Positions 54,203-63,024 of a stretch of 64,000 bases of DNA are shown here, piece after piece. The notes under the pieces are model-generated. The model was not told where the DNA came from, made no database searches, and saw nothing but the letters and a program-made list of their open reading frames with translations. Every line of letters starts with the position of its first letter. Position 1 is the stretch's first letter. This DNA is from Gottschalkia purinilytica (GTDB taxonomy: Bacteria > Bacillota > Clostridia > Tissierellales > Gottschalkiaceae), in assembly GCF_001190785.1 (NCBI RefSeq), contig NZ_LGSS01000001.1, forward strand, positions 124,001 to 188,000, given 5' to 3'. The translations under genes and the position numbers were made by a program.

Positions 54203-55351
54203 CTATATAATTCCTAATTTATTAGCAATTTTTATATATGTTTTTACACCATGACCTAGCACTTCGTCACTAAAGTTAAACTTACAATGATGAAGAGGAT
54301 ATATATAGTTTAATTTTTCATTTCTTGATCCTAACATAAAGAAAAAGCCAGGTATTTCTTGTTGATAGTAAGAAAAGTCTTCAGCTATCATCATAGGTTT
54401 TAATATATGAATTTCATCCTCATCCAAAGCTTCCTTCATTATATTAAATAAATCATAATCATTATTCACTGCAGGATACATATCAATTACATTAGTAGTT
54501 ATTTTCACTCCAAACATTTTTTCAATTCCACTATTTATTTCTTGTATTCTAGACTTTATAGTATTATATACTTCTGGTCTATAAGCTCTTATAGTTCCTT
54601 CTATTTTAACTTCTTCTGCTATCACATTTTTTGCTTCCCCACCATTTATCTTACCTATAGTTAAAACTGCTCCTTCTATAGGTTCTATATTTCTACTTAC
54701 TATACTCTGGTAAGAACTTATAAGTTGGCTTGTAACATATATAGTATCTATACTAGTATGAGGCATAGCCCCGTGTCCACCTTTTCCTTCAATTAATATT
54801 TCTATTTCACCACACTGAGCCATTATAGGACCATAGTTAATTCCTATTTTTCCCTCTTCAATATCTGGTAATATATGAAGTCCAAATATAGATTCCACAT
54901 TATACTTTTTCAATATACCTTCTTTAACTATTACTTCTGCTCCTCCTGGTCCCTCTTCCGCTGGCTGAAATATTAACACTATATCTCTTTTTATACTTGG
55001 AAGACTAGCTATAAAAGTAGCAAATCCTAGTAGTATAGACATATGCCCATCATGACCACAAGCATGCATATGATTTTCTTCTTTAGAGGCAAATGGCAAT
55101 CCTGTCTCCTCTTTTACTCTAAGTCCATCTATATCAGATCTAAAAGCTATAGCTTTTTCACTAGAAGTACCCTTTTTAAATGCAACTATACCTGTACCTG
55201 CAACTACCTCTAATTCAAATCCTAAAGATTCTAATCTTTCTTTTATATATTTTGAAGTTTTAACTTCTTGAAATCCCAACTCAGGTATTTGATGAAGATA
55301 CTTTCTCATATCTACAACTTCGTTCTTTATACTATCTATCAATTCAAACAT
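54203..55351 (-). CDS. M20-family amidohydrolase, possible N-acetyldiaminopimelate deacetylase
   Basis: 382 residues. Metal-binding motifs of the aminoacylase-like M20D group are present: HMHACGHDGHMSILLG, FQPAEEGPGGAEV, FGLHILPD, GKGGHGAMPH and MIAEDFSYY. Relatives cleave N-acyl amino acids, hippurate or N-acetyl-L,L-diaminopimelate. Its place next to the lysine operon, which contains the acetyl-branch enzyme DapH, makes the deacetylase of that branch the leading guess. It is transcribed the opposite way and without the lysine riboswitch, which weakens the link. Confidence 0.8.
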   Translation of the reverse strand: MFELIDSIKNEVVDMRKYLHQIPELGFQEVKTSKYIKERLESLGFELEVVAGTGIVAFKKGTSSEKAIAFRSDIDGLRVKEETGLPFASKEENHMHACGHDGHMSILLGFATFIASLPSIKRDIVLIFQPAEEGPGGAEVIVKEGILKKYNVESIFGLHILPDIEEGKIGINYGPIMAQCGEIEILIEGKGGHGAMPHTSIDTIYVTSQLISSYQSIVSRNIEPIEGAVLTIGKINGGEAKNVIAEEVKIEGTIRAYRPEVYNTIKSRIQEINSGIEKMFGVKITTNVIDMYPAVNNDYDLFNIMKEALDEDEIHILKPMMIAEDFSYYQQEIPGFFFMLGSRNEKLNYIYPLHHCKFNFSDEVLGHGVKTYIKIANKLGII

Positions 55352-55657
55352 TATAATACCCCCATAAAAGTCATATACTTAATTCATAATATATTATATA
55401 TAATATTCTTACCATATATCAAAGTAATTTATTTTGTAAATATTTTATATAAAAGTTTTACTCTATCTTTCTTAGGTAAGTCTTAAAATATATTAAAAGT
55501 AGAATCTGCTATTATATTATTAATCTATTTATAAAAGCCATATTTTTAATACCCCTATACTCTTATTTTAAAATAACATATTCAAAGTGATAAGCATATA
55601 ATTTTGTCATAAAATAAAATATTTTTAGAATATTTGTACTTCTATTTAATATTTTTA
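55352..55657. other. Divergent intergenic region
   Basis: About 300 AT-rich bases between the deacylase and the lysine operon promoter; nothing specific seen. Confidence 0.4.
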
Positions 55658-55686
55658 TTGACAATACCTTTTTTATTTGTTAGGAT
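55658..55686 (+). promoter_or_regulatory. Promoter of the lysine operon
   Basis: TTGACA at 55658-55663, a 17-base spacer and TAGGAT at 55681-55686. Confidence 0.8.
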
Positions 55687-55711
55687 ATTGAAAAACAATG
55701 AAATATTTTAA

Positions 55712-55957
55712 TAAAGCGATGTGTTAAAGAGGCCGCGGTTGTAAATAGTACTTTTACATAAGGAAAGGTGCAATCGCCGAAATACATAATGACTTAAAAA
55801 GTCTTGTGTGTTGGGACTATGCTGAATAAGTATAGTACTGTCAACAGAAATTTGCCCAATTTTCTGTTGGAGCACTTTCACATTGTGGGCGAAAGGACTT
55901 TGCATAACTATATGCATACAACAGCTAAGAGACCTTTTGCTCTTAGCTGTTTTTTTA
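55712..55957 (+). promoter_or_regulatory. Lysine riboswitch (L-box)
   Basis: The conserved blocks are AAAGAGGCCGCGG, AAGGAAAGGTGCAATCGCCGAA, GTTGGGACTATGCTGAATAA, GTACTGTCAACAGAAA and TCTGTTGGAGCACT. The expression platform is the terminator ACAGCTAAGAG / CTCTTAGCTGT plus T run at 55921-55957, 34 bases before lysA. High lysine should end transcription of the entire operon. Confidence 0.95.
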
Positions 55958-55990
55958 TTACACATTTTGAGAAAGTGGTGAAATAAAATC

Positions 55991-57289
55991 ATGAAATTAT
56001 TTGGTACAATGAAAGTTGATAACAATGGTATTTTAGAAATTGGTGGATGTAGCGTTCTAGATTTAAAAAGAGAATTTGGTACACCATTATATGTTATAGA
56101 TGAAAATTTAGTAAGAAACACTTGTAGAGTTTTTAAAAATAATTTTTCACTGGATGGATTAAATACAGAAGTAATATACGCATCGAAAGCTTTTTTAAAT
56201 ATTGCAATGTGTAAACTTATAAATGAGGAAGGCTTAAGTATTGATGTTGTATCTGGTGGTGAACTTTATACAGCCTTAAAAGCTAATTTCCCTCCTGCAA
56301 GAATGTATATGCATGGTAACAATAAAACAGTACAAGAATTAACTTTAGCAGTAGAGTCAGGTGTAGGAAGAATCATAGTTGACAATAATCACGAAATTGA
56401 TTTGTTAGAAGATATATGTAGATCGTTAAACAAAACTATGACAGTTTTACTAAGAATTAATCCCGGTATTGAAGCACATACACATGAATATATTCAGACT
56501 ACTAAACATGATTCTAAATTTGGTGAATCTATATACAGTGACGAAATCTTAAATATAGTAAATAGATTATCTAATAGTAATTATCTAGACTTTAAAGGAT
56601 TTCATTGTCACATTGGATCTCAAATATTTGAAGAAGAATCATTTTTCTTGGGAGCTTCTGCTATGATTGAATTTGCAGCTAAAATTAAAGATGAATGCAA
56701 CTTTACTGTAGAAGAACTAAATTTAGGTGGAGGCTTTGGAGTTTATTACTCAAATGAAGATAAACCCATGAATTTAGAAAAGTTTTTAAAAGAACTTGCT
56801 ATTCTAGTTAAATCGAAATCTAAAGATCTAGGACTAGAATCTCCTAAGTTTATGATAGAGCCAGGAAGATCAATAATTTCAAATGCTGGAACTACTCTAT
56901 ATGAAGTAGGAAGTACTAAGTCAACTTATGGAGGTAAAAACTATATCTTTATAGATGGCGGAATGACTGATAATCCACGTCCTGCTTTATATTCTGCAAA
57001 ATACGAAGGTGCTATTGCAAATAAAATGAATAAAGAAAATGAAGTAAATTACACAATAGCAGGTAAATGTTGTGAATCTGGAGATATGATAATAAAAGAT
57101 ATTAAGCTTCCTAAGACTGAGTCTGGAGATATTGTTGCTGTCTTTAGTACAGGTGCTTATAACTATAGTATGGCAAGTAACTATAATAGACTTCCAAAAC
57201 CACCAGTTTTATTTGTAAAGGATGGAAAGGCTAGAATAGTTGTAAAAAGAGAAACTTATGAAGATATTATAAGAAATGATGTATTCTAA
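55991..57289 (+). CDS. lysA: Diaminopimelate decarboxylase
   Basis: A 432-residue PLP enzyme for the last lysine step. It has TPLYVIDENLVR, EVIYASKAFLN with the PLP Lys, DVVSGGELYTALKA, FHCHIGSQIF, ELNLGGGFGVYYS, EPGRSIISNAG and CCESGDM. Length is normal. The ribosome site GTGGTG is weak. It is unusual in being the first gene of the lysine operon. It would also draw meso-diaminopimelate from cell wall synthesis. Confidence 0.96.
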   Translation: MKLFGTMKVDNNGILEIGGCSVLDLKREFGTPLYVIDENLVRNTCRVFKNNFSLDGLNTEVIYASKAFLNIAMCKLINEEGLSIDVVSGGELYTALKANFPPARMYMHGNNKTVQELTLAVESGVGRIIVDNNHEIDLLEDICRSLNKTMTVLLRINPGIEAHTHEYIQTTKHDSKFGESIYSDEILNIVNRLSNSNYLDFKGFHCHIGSQIFEEESFFLGASAMIEFAAKIKDECNFTVEELNLGGGFGVYYSNEDKPMNLEKFLKELAILVKSKSKDLGLESPKFMIEPGRSIISNAGTTLYEVGSTKSTYGGKNYIFIDGGMTDNPRPALYSAKYEGAIANKMNKENEVNYTIAGKCCESGDMIIKDIKLPKTESGDIVAVFSTGAYNYSMASNYNRLPKPPVLFVKDGKARIVVKRETYEDIIRNDVF

Positions 57290-57319
57290 AATGTACCTAT
57301 ATATAAAGGAGGACTTGAA

Positions 57320-58525
57320 GTGAGTACTGTAGTTCAAAAATATGGTGGCTCTTCTGTAGCAACCGTAGAAAAAATGAAAGAAATAGCAAAAAGACTAATT
57401 GCTCGAAAAGAAAAAGGCGATGATGTAGTCGTTGTAGTTTCTGCTATGGGCAAAACAACGAATGGTTTAATAGAAATGACAAAAGAAATTTCTTCTAATC
57501 CATGTAAAAGAGAAATGGATATGCTTTTATCAACTGGAGAACAAATATCTATTTCCTTACTTTCTATGATTTTAAAAGAATTCGGTTATGAATCTATATC
57601 TTTAACTGGATTTCAAGCAGGAATAAAAACAGAAGGTTCTCATACCAAGAATATTATACAAGATATAGATATTGAAAGAGTAAAAACTCACTTAAACGAT
57701 GGTAAAATTGTTGTAGTTGCAGGATTTCAAGGTATAAATGAATCTGGAGATATAACTACTTTAGGTAGAGGTGGTTCAGATACTACAGCAGTTGCTATAG
57801 CAGCAAAACTTGGATGTTCATGTGAAATATATACAGATGTGGATGGAATATATGGTATAGATCCTAGAGTATATCCTGCTGCTAAAAAATTAGACTTTAT
57901 AAGCTACGAAGAAATGATGGAAATGGCAAGTCTAGGTGCTAAAGTTATGGAAACAAGATCTGTTGAAATAGGTCATAAATATAATGTACCTATATATGTA
58001 GGATTAAATACTGGAAATGTAAAAGGAACTTATATAAAGGAGTATGATGACACTATGGAACAAAATTTGATTACGGGACTTACAGCTACTGATAATGTTT
58101 TAATGGTTACTTTAAATAACATACCTTATAATTCAAACAATATATCTAAAATATTCTGTAGATTAGCAGATGAAAATGTAAATATCGATATGATAAGCCA
58201 GACTTCTCCTTCTACTAAATATGTAAATGTTTCATTTACAACTTGCAAAGATGATGAGCCTAATATTGATAGAATAGTTAATGAACTAAAAAAAGATATG
58301 ACTGAAATTGAGTATCTAAAAGAAAGTGATGTAACAAAAGTATCTGTAGTTGGTACAGGTATGAGAAATCAATCTGGTGTAGCAGCTAAAATATTTAAAT
58401 TATTCTCAGACAATAATATAGAATTTAAGCAAGTCACTACATCTGAAATAAGCATATCATATACTATAAAGACAACTGATAAAGATAGAACTATAAGCAC
58501 ATTAGCTAAAGAATTAAATTTATAG
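57320..58525 (+). CDS. lysC: Aspartokinase
   Basis: A 401-residue amino acid kinase that phosphorylates aspartate for Lys, Met and Thr. It starts VQKYGGSSVATVEKMKEIA, with TTLGRGGSDTTAVAIAAKLG and EIYTDVDGIYGIDPR. Two ACT domains follow from about residue 265 (VTLNNIPYNSNNISKIF and VVGTGMRNQSGVAAKIF), where feedback effectors bind. The start is a GTG with AGGAGG upstream. It lies 30 bases after lysA. Confidence 0.95.
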   Translation: MSTVVQKYGGSSVATVEKMKEIAKRLIARKEKGDDVVVVVSAMGKTTNGLIEMTKEISSNPCKREMDMLLSTGEQISISLLSMILKEFGYESISLTGFQAGIKTEGSHTKNIIQDIDIERVKTHLNDGKIVVVAGFQGINESGDITTLGRGGSDTTAVAIAAKLGCSCEIYTDVDGIYGIDPRVYPAAKKLDFISYEEMMEMASLGAKVMETRSVEIGHKYNVPIYVGLNTGNVKGTYIKEYDDTMEQNLITGLTATDNVLMVTLNNIPYNSNNISKIFCRLADENVNIDMISQTSPSTKYVNVSFTTCKDDEPNIDRIVNELKKDMTEIEYLKESDVTKVSVVGTGMRNQSGVAAKIFKLFSDNNIEFKQVTTSEISISYTIKTTDKDRTISTLAKELNL

Positions 58526-58599
58526 TATTATACGAATGTACCTACTTACCTTAATGATGTATAATAGTTAATGTATAATTTAATTTTGGAGGAAGTTTT

Positions 58600-59430
58600 A
58601 TGCTCAACTTTGAAAAGTTACAAGGCACAGGCAATGATTTTATAATCTTTAATGCCATCAAAGATAAGATACCTACTTATAGTGATTTAGCTATAAAAGT
58701 ATGTGATAGGCACTTTGGAATAGGTGCTGATGGAATGATAATCGTAGATGAATCGGATATAGCTGATATAAAAATGATTTTTTATAATGCTGATGGTTCT
58801 GAAGCTCCAATGTGTGGAAATGGTATAAGATGCTTTGCTAAATACGTTTATGATAATAAAATAATTACGAAAACCTCTTTTAGTGTAGAAACTCTAGGAG
58901 GTATAATGAAACCTGAATTAGTAATATCTAATAACGAAGTGACTCATGTTAAAGTAAATATGGGGAGTCCTATATTTTCAACTACTGATTTTCCTATAAA
59001 CACCACAGAAAAGGACTTTATAAATAAAGACTTAGAAATAGATGGTGTAAAATATAAAATTTCTTCCTTAATGATTGGAACTATTCATACTGTTATTAAG
59101 GTAAATAATCTGGAAGAAACAGAAGTAGAAAGAATAGGCCCACTAATAGAAAAACATCCTCTTTTCCCTCTTAAAACAAATGTTAATTTCTTTGAAATTG
59201 TTGATGAGGAAAATATAAACTTAAAAACTTGGGAAAGAGGTGCTGGATTGACTCTTGCTTGTGGCACTGGCGCTACAGCTACTGCAATAATAAGTTCTAT
59301 CCTTTATAATACAACTAAAACTGTTAATATACATATTGATGGCGGGACTTTAAAGATAGAACAAACTGAAAATGATGTATACATGACAGGCCCAGCTAAG
59401 TCCATATGTAAGGGAGTATACAACTTTTAA
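58600..59430 (+). CDS. dapF: Diaminopimelate epimerase
   Basis: A 276-residue cofactor-free racemase that turns L,L- into meso-diaminopimelate. Both active-site cysteines are visible, in MCGNGIRCFAKY and LACGTGATATA. It starts LQGTGNDFIIFNA. GGAGG precedes the ATG. It is the third gene of the lysine operon. Confidence 0.95.
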   Translation: MLNFEKLQGTGNDFIIFNAIKDKIPTYSDLAIKVCDRHFGIGADGMIIVDESDIADIKMIFYNADGSEAPMCGNGIRCFAKYVYDNKIITKTSFSVETLGGIMKPELVISNNEVTHVKVNMGSPIFSTTDFPINTTEKDFINKDLEIDGVKYKISSLMIGTIHTVIKVNNLEETEVERIGPLIEKHPLFPLKTNVNFFEIVDEENINLKTWERGAGLTLACGTGATATAIISSILYNTTKTVNIHIDGGTLKIEQTENDVYMTGPAKSICKGVYNF

Positions 59431-59466
59431 TAATAAAATAAATATTAATCTAAGAGGTGATTTATA

Positions 59467-60447
59467 ATGAAAAAAGTTAATTTAGCTATAGTTGGTGCTA
59501 CAGGAATGGTTGGTAATACATTTTTAAAGGTATTAGAAGAAAGAGATTTTCCTATAGAAAATTTATATCTTTTTGCTTCTGCTAAATCAAGTGGTTCTAA
59601 AGTGATTTTTAAAGGTACAGAATACACTGTTGAGGAATTAACAGAAAGTTCTTTTGATAGAGATATAGACATAGCATTATTCTCTGCTGGAGGAGATATA
59701 AGTAAAAAGTTTGCTCCAATAGCAAAAGAAAAAGGAGTTACAGTTGTAGACAATAGTAGTGCTTGGAGAATGGATAAAGATGTCCCACTAGTTGTACCTG
59801 AGGTAAATCCTGAAGATATTAGCTGGAATAATGGAATTATTGCTAATCCAAACTGTTCTACTATCCAAGTAGTTGTTCCATTAAAAGCGTTACATGAAGC
59901 TTTTAAAATAAAAAGAATAGTATATTCTACTTATCAAGCTGTTTCTGGTTCAGGAGTTAAAGGAATAGCTGATTTAGAGAATGGTACAACAAACAACTAT
60001 CCTCATCCAATATCTTTTAACTGTCTTCCTCATATAGACTCATTCTTAGATAATGGATACACTAAAGAAGAAATTAAAATGATTGAAGAAACTAAGAAAA
60101 TATTAAATGATTATGATTTAAAAATAACAGCTACAACTGTTAGAGTTCCTGTTAAAAATAGCCATGCTGTTTCAGTTAACCTAGAGTTCGAAAAACCATT
60201 TGAATTATCGGATGTATATGAAGTTCTAAAAAATGCTAAAGGTGTTATAGTTCAAGACGATCCTCAAAATACAGTATATCCAATGCAGATTACTGCTGAC
60301 GGACATGATGAAGTTTTCGTTGGAAGAGTTAGAAGAGACTTTAGTATTGAAAATGGTTTAAACCTTTGGGTAGTTGCAGATAACATAAGAAAAGGAGCTG
60401 CTACTAACACTGTTCAAATAGCTGAATTACTAGTAAGTAAAATGTAA
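59467..60447 (+). CDS. asd: Aspartate-semialdehyde dehydrogenase
   Basis: A 326-residue NADPH-dependent enzyme acting on aspartyl phosphate. It has VGATGMVGNTFL, the catalytic Cys in IANPNCSTIQ, YQAVSGSGVKG, and TATTVRVPVKNSHAVSVNLEFE. AGAGGTG precedes the ATG. It serves lysine, methionine and threonine, so lysine riboswitch control here would also limit the others unless an internal promoter exists. Confidence 0.96.
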   Translation: MKKVNLAIVGATGMVGNTFLKVLEERDFPIENLYLFASAKSSGSKVIFKGTEYTVEELTESSFDRDIDIALFSAGGDISKKFAPIAKEKGVTVVDNSSAWRMDKDVPLVVPEVNPEDISWNNGIIANPNCSTIQVVVPLKALHEAFKIKRIVYSTYQAVSGSGVKGIADLENGTTNNYPHPISFNCLPHIDSFLDNGYTKEEIKMIEETKKILNDYDLKITATTVRVPVKNSHAVSVNLEFEKPFELSDVYEVLKNAKGVIVQDDPQNTVYPMQITADGHDEVFVGRVRRDFSIENGLNLWVVADNIRKGAATNTVQIAELLVSKM

Positions 60448-60542
60448 CCTTTGTGTATTCTATAGTGTATTATAATTAAATGAACATTTTTTATTCTTTA
60501 TGATTTTAGTTAGAAAATCTAAATATTTTGGGAGGTTTTATA

Positions 60543-61421
60543 ATGAAACTATTTGAAGGTTCTGGTGTAGCTATTGTAACTCCTTTTTCTGATAAAGGTA
60601 TAGACTTTAATAAGCTATCTGAATTAATAGAGTTTCATATAGAAAATCAGACAGATGCGATAATAATCTGTGGAACTACTGGTGAATCTTCTACAATGTC
60701 AGATGCAGAAAGAAGAGAAGCTATAAAATTTACAATAGAGAAAGTTAATGGTCGTATCCCTGTTATAGCTGGTACTGGAAGTAATAATACTAGTTATTCT
60801 ATTGAACTTAGTAAATATGCTGAAGAGGTTGGTGCTGATGGATTATTAGTAGTAACTCCTTACTACAATAAGACTTCACAAAAAGGATTAAAAGAACATT
60901 TCTTAGCAATTGCTGATAGTGTAAATACACCTATTATATTATATAACGTACCTGGAAGAACAAGCGTAAATATATTACCTAAAACTGTAGCTGAACTTTC
61001 AAGTCATAAAAACATTAAAGCTATAAAAGAAGCTAGTGGAGATTTAAGTCAAGTTACTGAAATTGCTAGATTATGTCCTAAAGACTTTTATATATACTCT
61101 GGAAATGATGACATAGTAGTACCTACATTATCTGTAGGAGGTAAAGGAGTTATATCTGTTGTAGCAAATATTTTACCAAAAGAAACTCATGATATGGTTA
61201 CAGCTTACTTAAACGGTGAAGTTGATAAGGCAAGAGAACTTCAATTAAAACTTAAAAACCTTGTAGACTGCTTATTCATAGAGCCTAACCCTATTCCTGT
61301 TAAAACAGCTATGAATCTAATGGGTATGCAAGTAGGTAGTTTAAGACTTCCTTTAACCTCAATGTCTGAAAGTAATCTTGAAATACTGTCTAACAGCATG
61401 AAAGACTATGGTTTATTATAA
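60543..61421 (+). CDS. dapA: 4-hydroxy-tetrahydrodipicolinate synthase
   Basis: A 292-residue aldolase-fold enzyme that condenses aspartate semialdehyde with pyruvate. It has [31 protein letters not shown], the Schiff-base Lys in AIKEASGD, and YSGNDD. The ATG at 60543 follows GGGAGG; the frame opens five codons earlier, but those contain the ribosome site. A 95-base gap after asd holds a TATAAT-like sequence that might be a weak internal promoter. Confidence 0.96.
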   Translation: MKLFEGSGVAIVTPFSDKGIDFNKLSELIEFHIENQTDAIIICGTTGESSTMSDAERREAIKFTIEKVNGRIPVIAGTGSNNTSYSIELSKYAEEVGADGLLVVTPYYNKTSQKGLKEHFLAIADSVNTPIILYNVPGRTSVNILPKTVAELSSHKNIKAIKEASGDLSQVTEIARLCPKDFYIYSGNDDIVVPTLSVGGKGVISVVANILPKETHDMVTAYLNGEVDKARELQLKLKNLVDCLFIEPNPIPVKTAMNLMGMQVGSLRLPLTSMSESNLEILSNSMKDYGLL

Positions 61422-61433
61422 GGAGGTAATGTA

Positions 61434-62189
61434 ATGTTAAAGTTAATCCTTTGTGGTTGTAATGGAAAGATGGGTCAAGTCATTACCCAAGTAGTAGATG
61501 AAAATAATAATTTTGAAATAGTTGCAGGAATAGACACATGGCTGGGTATAGATAACAAGTATCCAGTATATGAGGACATAAACAAGTTTTCTGGAGAAGC
61601 TGATGCTATAATTGATTTTTCTAATCCTGCCTCTCTTCCAAGCTTACTAAAATACTCTACTGAAAAGAAAGTCCCATTAGTAATTGCTTCAACAGGATAC
61701 TCTAATGAGGAAATTGAAAGTATTAAAGAAGCTTCAAAAAATGTTCCTATACTATATTCAGGAAATATGTCTTTAGGAATAAATATTTTGATTAATTTAG
61801 TAAAAAAAGCTGCTTCAGCTTTAGAAGGGTTCGATATTGAAATAATTGAGAAGCATCATAATAAAAAAATAGATGCTCCAAGTGGTACAGCTTATATGAT
61901 AGCTAATGCTATAAATGAAGAACTTAATAATTCTAAAAACTTTACATTTGGTAGAGAAGGAAACGATTCAAAAAGACAACCAGATGAAATAGGAATCCAT
62001 GCTGTAAGAGGTGGAACTATAGTAGGTGAACATTCAGTTATATTTGCAGGACTAGATGAAATAGTTGAAATAAAGCATACAGCAATGTCTAAAAGAATCT
62101 TCGCTGTTGGTTCCGTAAATGCAGCAAAATTTATAGCTGATAAATCTCCTGGACTGTATAGTATGGATGACTTATTTAATGAAAATTAA
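61434..62189 (+). CDS. dapB: 4-hydroxy-tetrahydrodipicolinate reductase
   Basis: 251 residues. The N-terminal Rossmann motif GCNGKMGQVI, the substrate motif EKHHNKKIDAPSGTA and the C-terminal GTIVGEHSVIFAG mark DapB. It reduces the DapA product with NADH or NADPH. AAGGAGG before the ATG, 13 bases after dapA. Confidence 0.96.
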   Translation: MLKLILCGCNGKMGQVITQVVDENNNFEIVAGIDTWLGIDNKYPVYEDINKFSGEADAIIDFSNPASLPSLLKYSTEKKVPLVIASTGYSNEEIESIKEASKNVPILYSGNMSLGINILINLVKKAASALEGFDIEIIEKHHNKKIDAPSGTAYMIANAINEELNNSKNFTFGREGNDSKRQPDEIGIHAVRGGTIVGEHSVIFAGLDEIVEIKHTAMSKRIFAVGSVNAAKFIADKSPGLYSMDDLFNEN

Positions 62190-62225
62190 AATCTATTAAC
62201 TAATCTTTAAGGAGGTAATAAACAA

Positions 62226-62951
62226 ATGAGTACAGAAATTAAACAACCTAATCTTAATGACCCTTATGAAATTGCAAAATTTATTAAAGAAGCTGAGAAG
62301 TCTACTCCAGTTAAACTTTTCGTTAAAGGAAGCTTAGAAGGTATAGATTTTTCAGGACTTAAAGTTTTCGGAGAAGGAAATTCGAGAATAGCTTTTGGTG
62401 AAAGTGACATTGTATCAAAACTTCTTGAAGGAAATAAAGATAAAATAGAAGATTTCCACATTGAATTCGACAGAAGAAATTCTGCAATCCCTCTTATAGA
62501 TTCAAGAAATATAAAAGCAAGAATTGAGCCTGGAGCTATTATAAGAGATAGAGTTGTTATAGGTGAAAATGCTGTTATAATGATGGGCGCTGTTGTTAAT
62601 ATAGGTGCTGAAATTGGCGAAAACACTATGATTGATATGAATGCTGTTGTTGGTGCCAGAGGTACTATAGGTAAAAATGCTCATATTGGAGCAGGTGCAG
62701 TAGTTGCTGGTGTATTAGAACCACCTAGTAAAACTCCTGTTATAATTGAAGATGATGTACTTGTAGGAGCTAATGCAGTTATATTAGAAGGTGTTAGAGT
62801 TGGTAAAGGAGCTGTTGTTGCTGCTGGTTCAATTGTAACTCAAGATGTTCCTGCCAATTCAGTTGTTGCTGGTTCTCCTGCAAAGGTTATAAAAGAAAAA
62901 GATGAAAAAACTGCTGAAAAAACTAAATTATTAGATGATCTTAGAAAATAA
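62226..62951 (+). CDS. dapH: Tetrahydrodipicolinate N-acetyltransferase
   Basis: 241 residues. A short N-terminal domain precedes a left-handed beta-helix of hexapeptide repeats (about residues 95-220: [57 protein letters not shown]). It directs the pathway into the N-acetyl branch. The branch also needs an N-acetyl-LL-DAP aminotransferase, which is not in the window, and a deacetylase, for which 54203-55351 is a candidate. AAGGAGG precedes the ATG. Last gene of the operon. Confidence 0.95.
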   Translation: MSTEIKQPNLNDPYEIAKFIKEAEKSTPVKLFVKGSLEGIDFSGLKVFGEGNSRIAFGESDIVSKLLEGNKDKIEDFHIEFDRRNSAIPLIDSRNIKARIEPGAIIRDRVVIGENAVIMMGAVVNIGAEIGENTMIDMNAVVGARGTIGKNAHIGAGAVVAGVLEPPSKTPVIIEDDVLVGANAVILEGVRVGKGAVVAAGSIVTQDVPANSVVAGSPAKVIKEKDEKTAEKTKLLDDLRK

Positions 62952-62962
62952 TACTTAATATA

Positions 62963-62997
62963 AAAAAGAAGCTATTTAAAATAGCTTCTTTTTTTAA
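62963..62997. terminator. Terminator at the end of the lysine operon
   Basis: AAAAAGAAGCTATTT / AAATAGCTTCTTTTTTT; it may also serve the leftward serine hydrolase gene, which ends at 63025. Confidence 0.88.
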
Positions 62998-63024
62998 TAT
63001 ATTAAAATCTTTCTTTATCTTTAA

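Noticed and set aside
55708-56121. Minus-strand open frame over the lysine leader
   Set aside because: It is antisense to the lysine riboswitch and the start of lysA.
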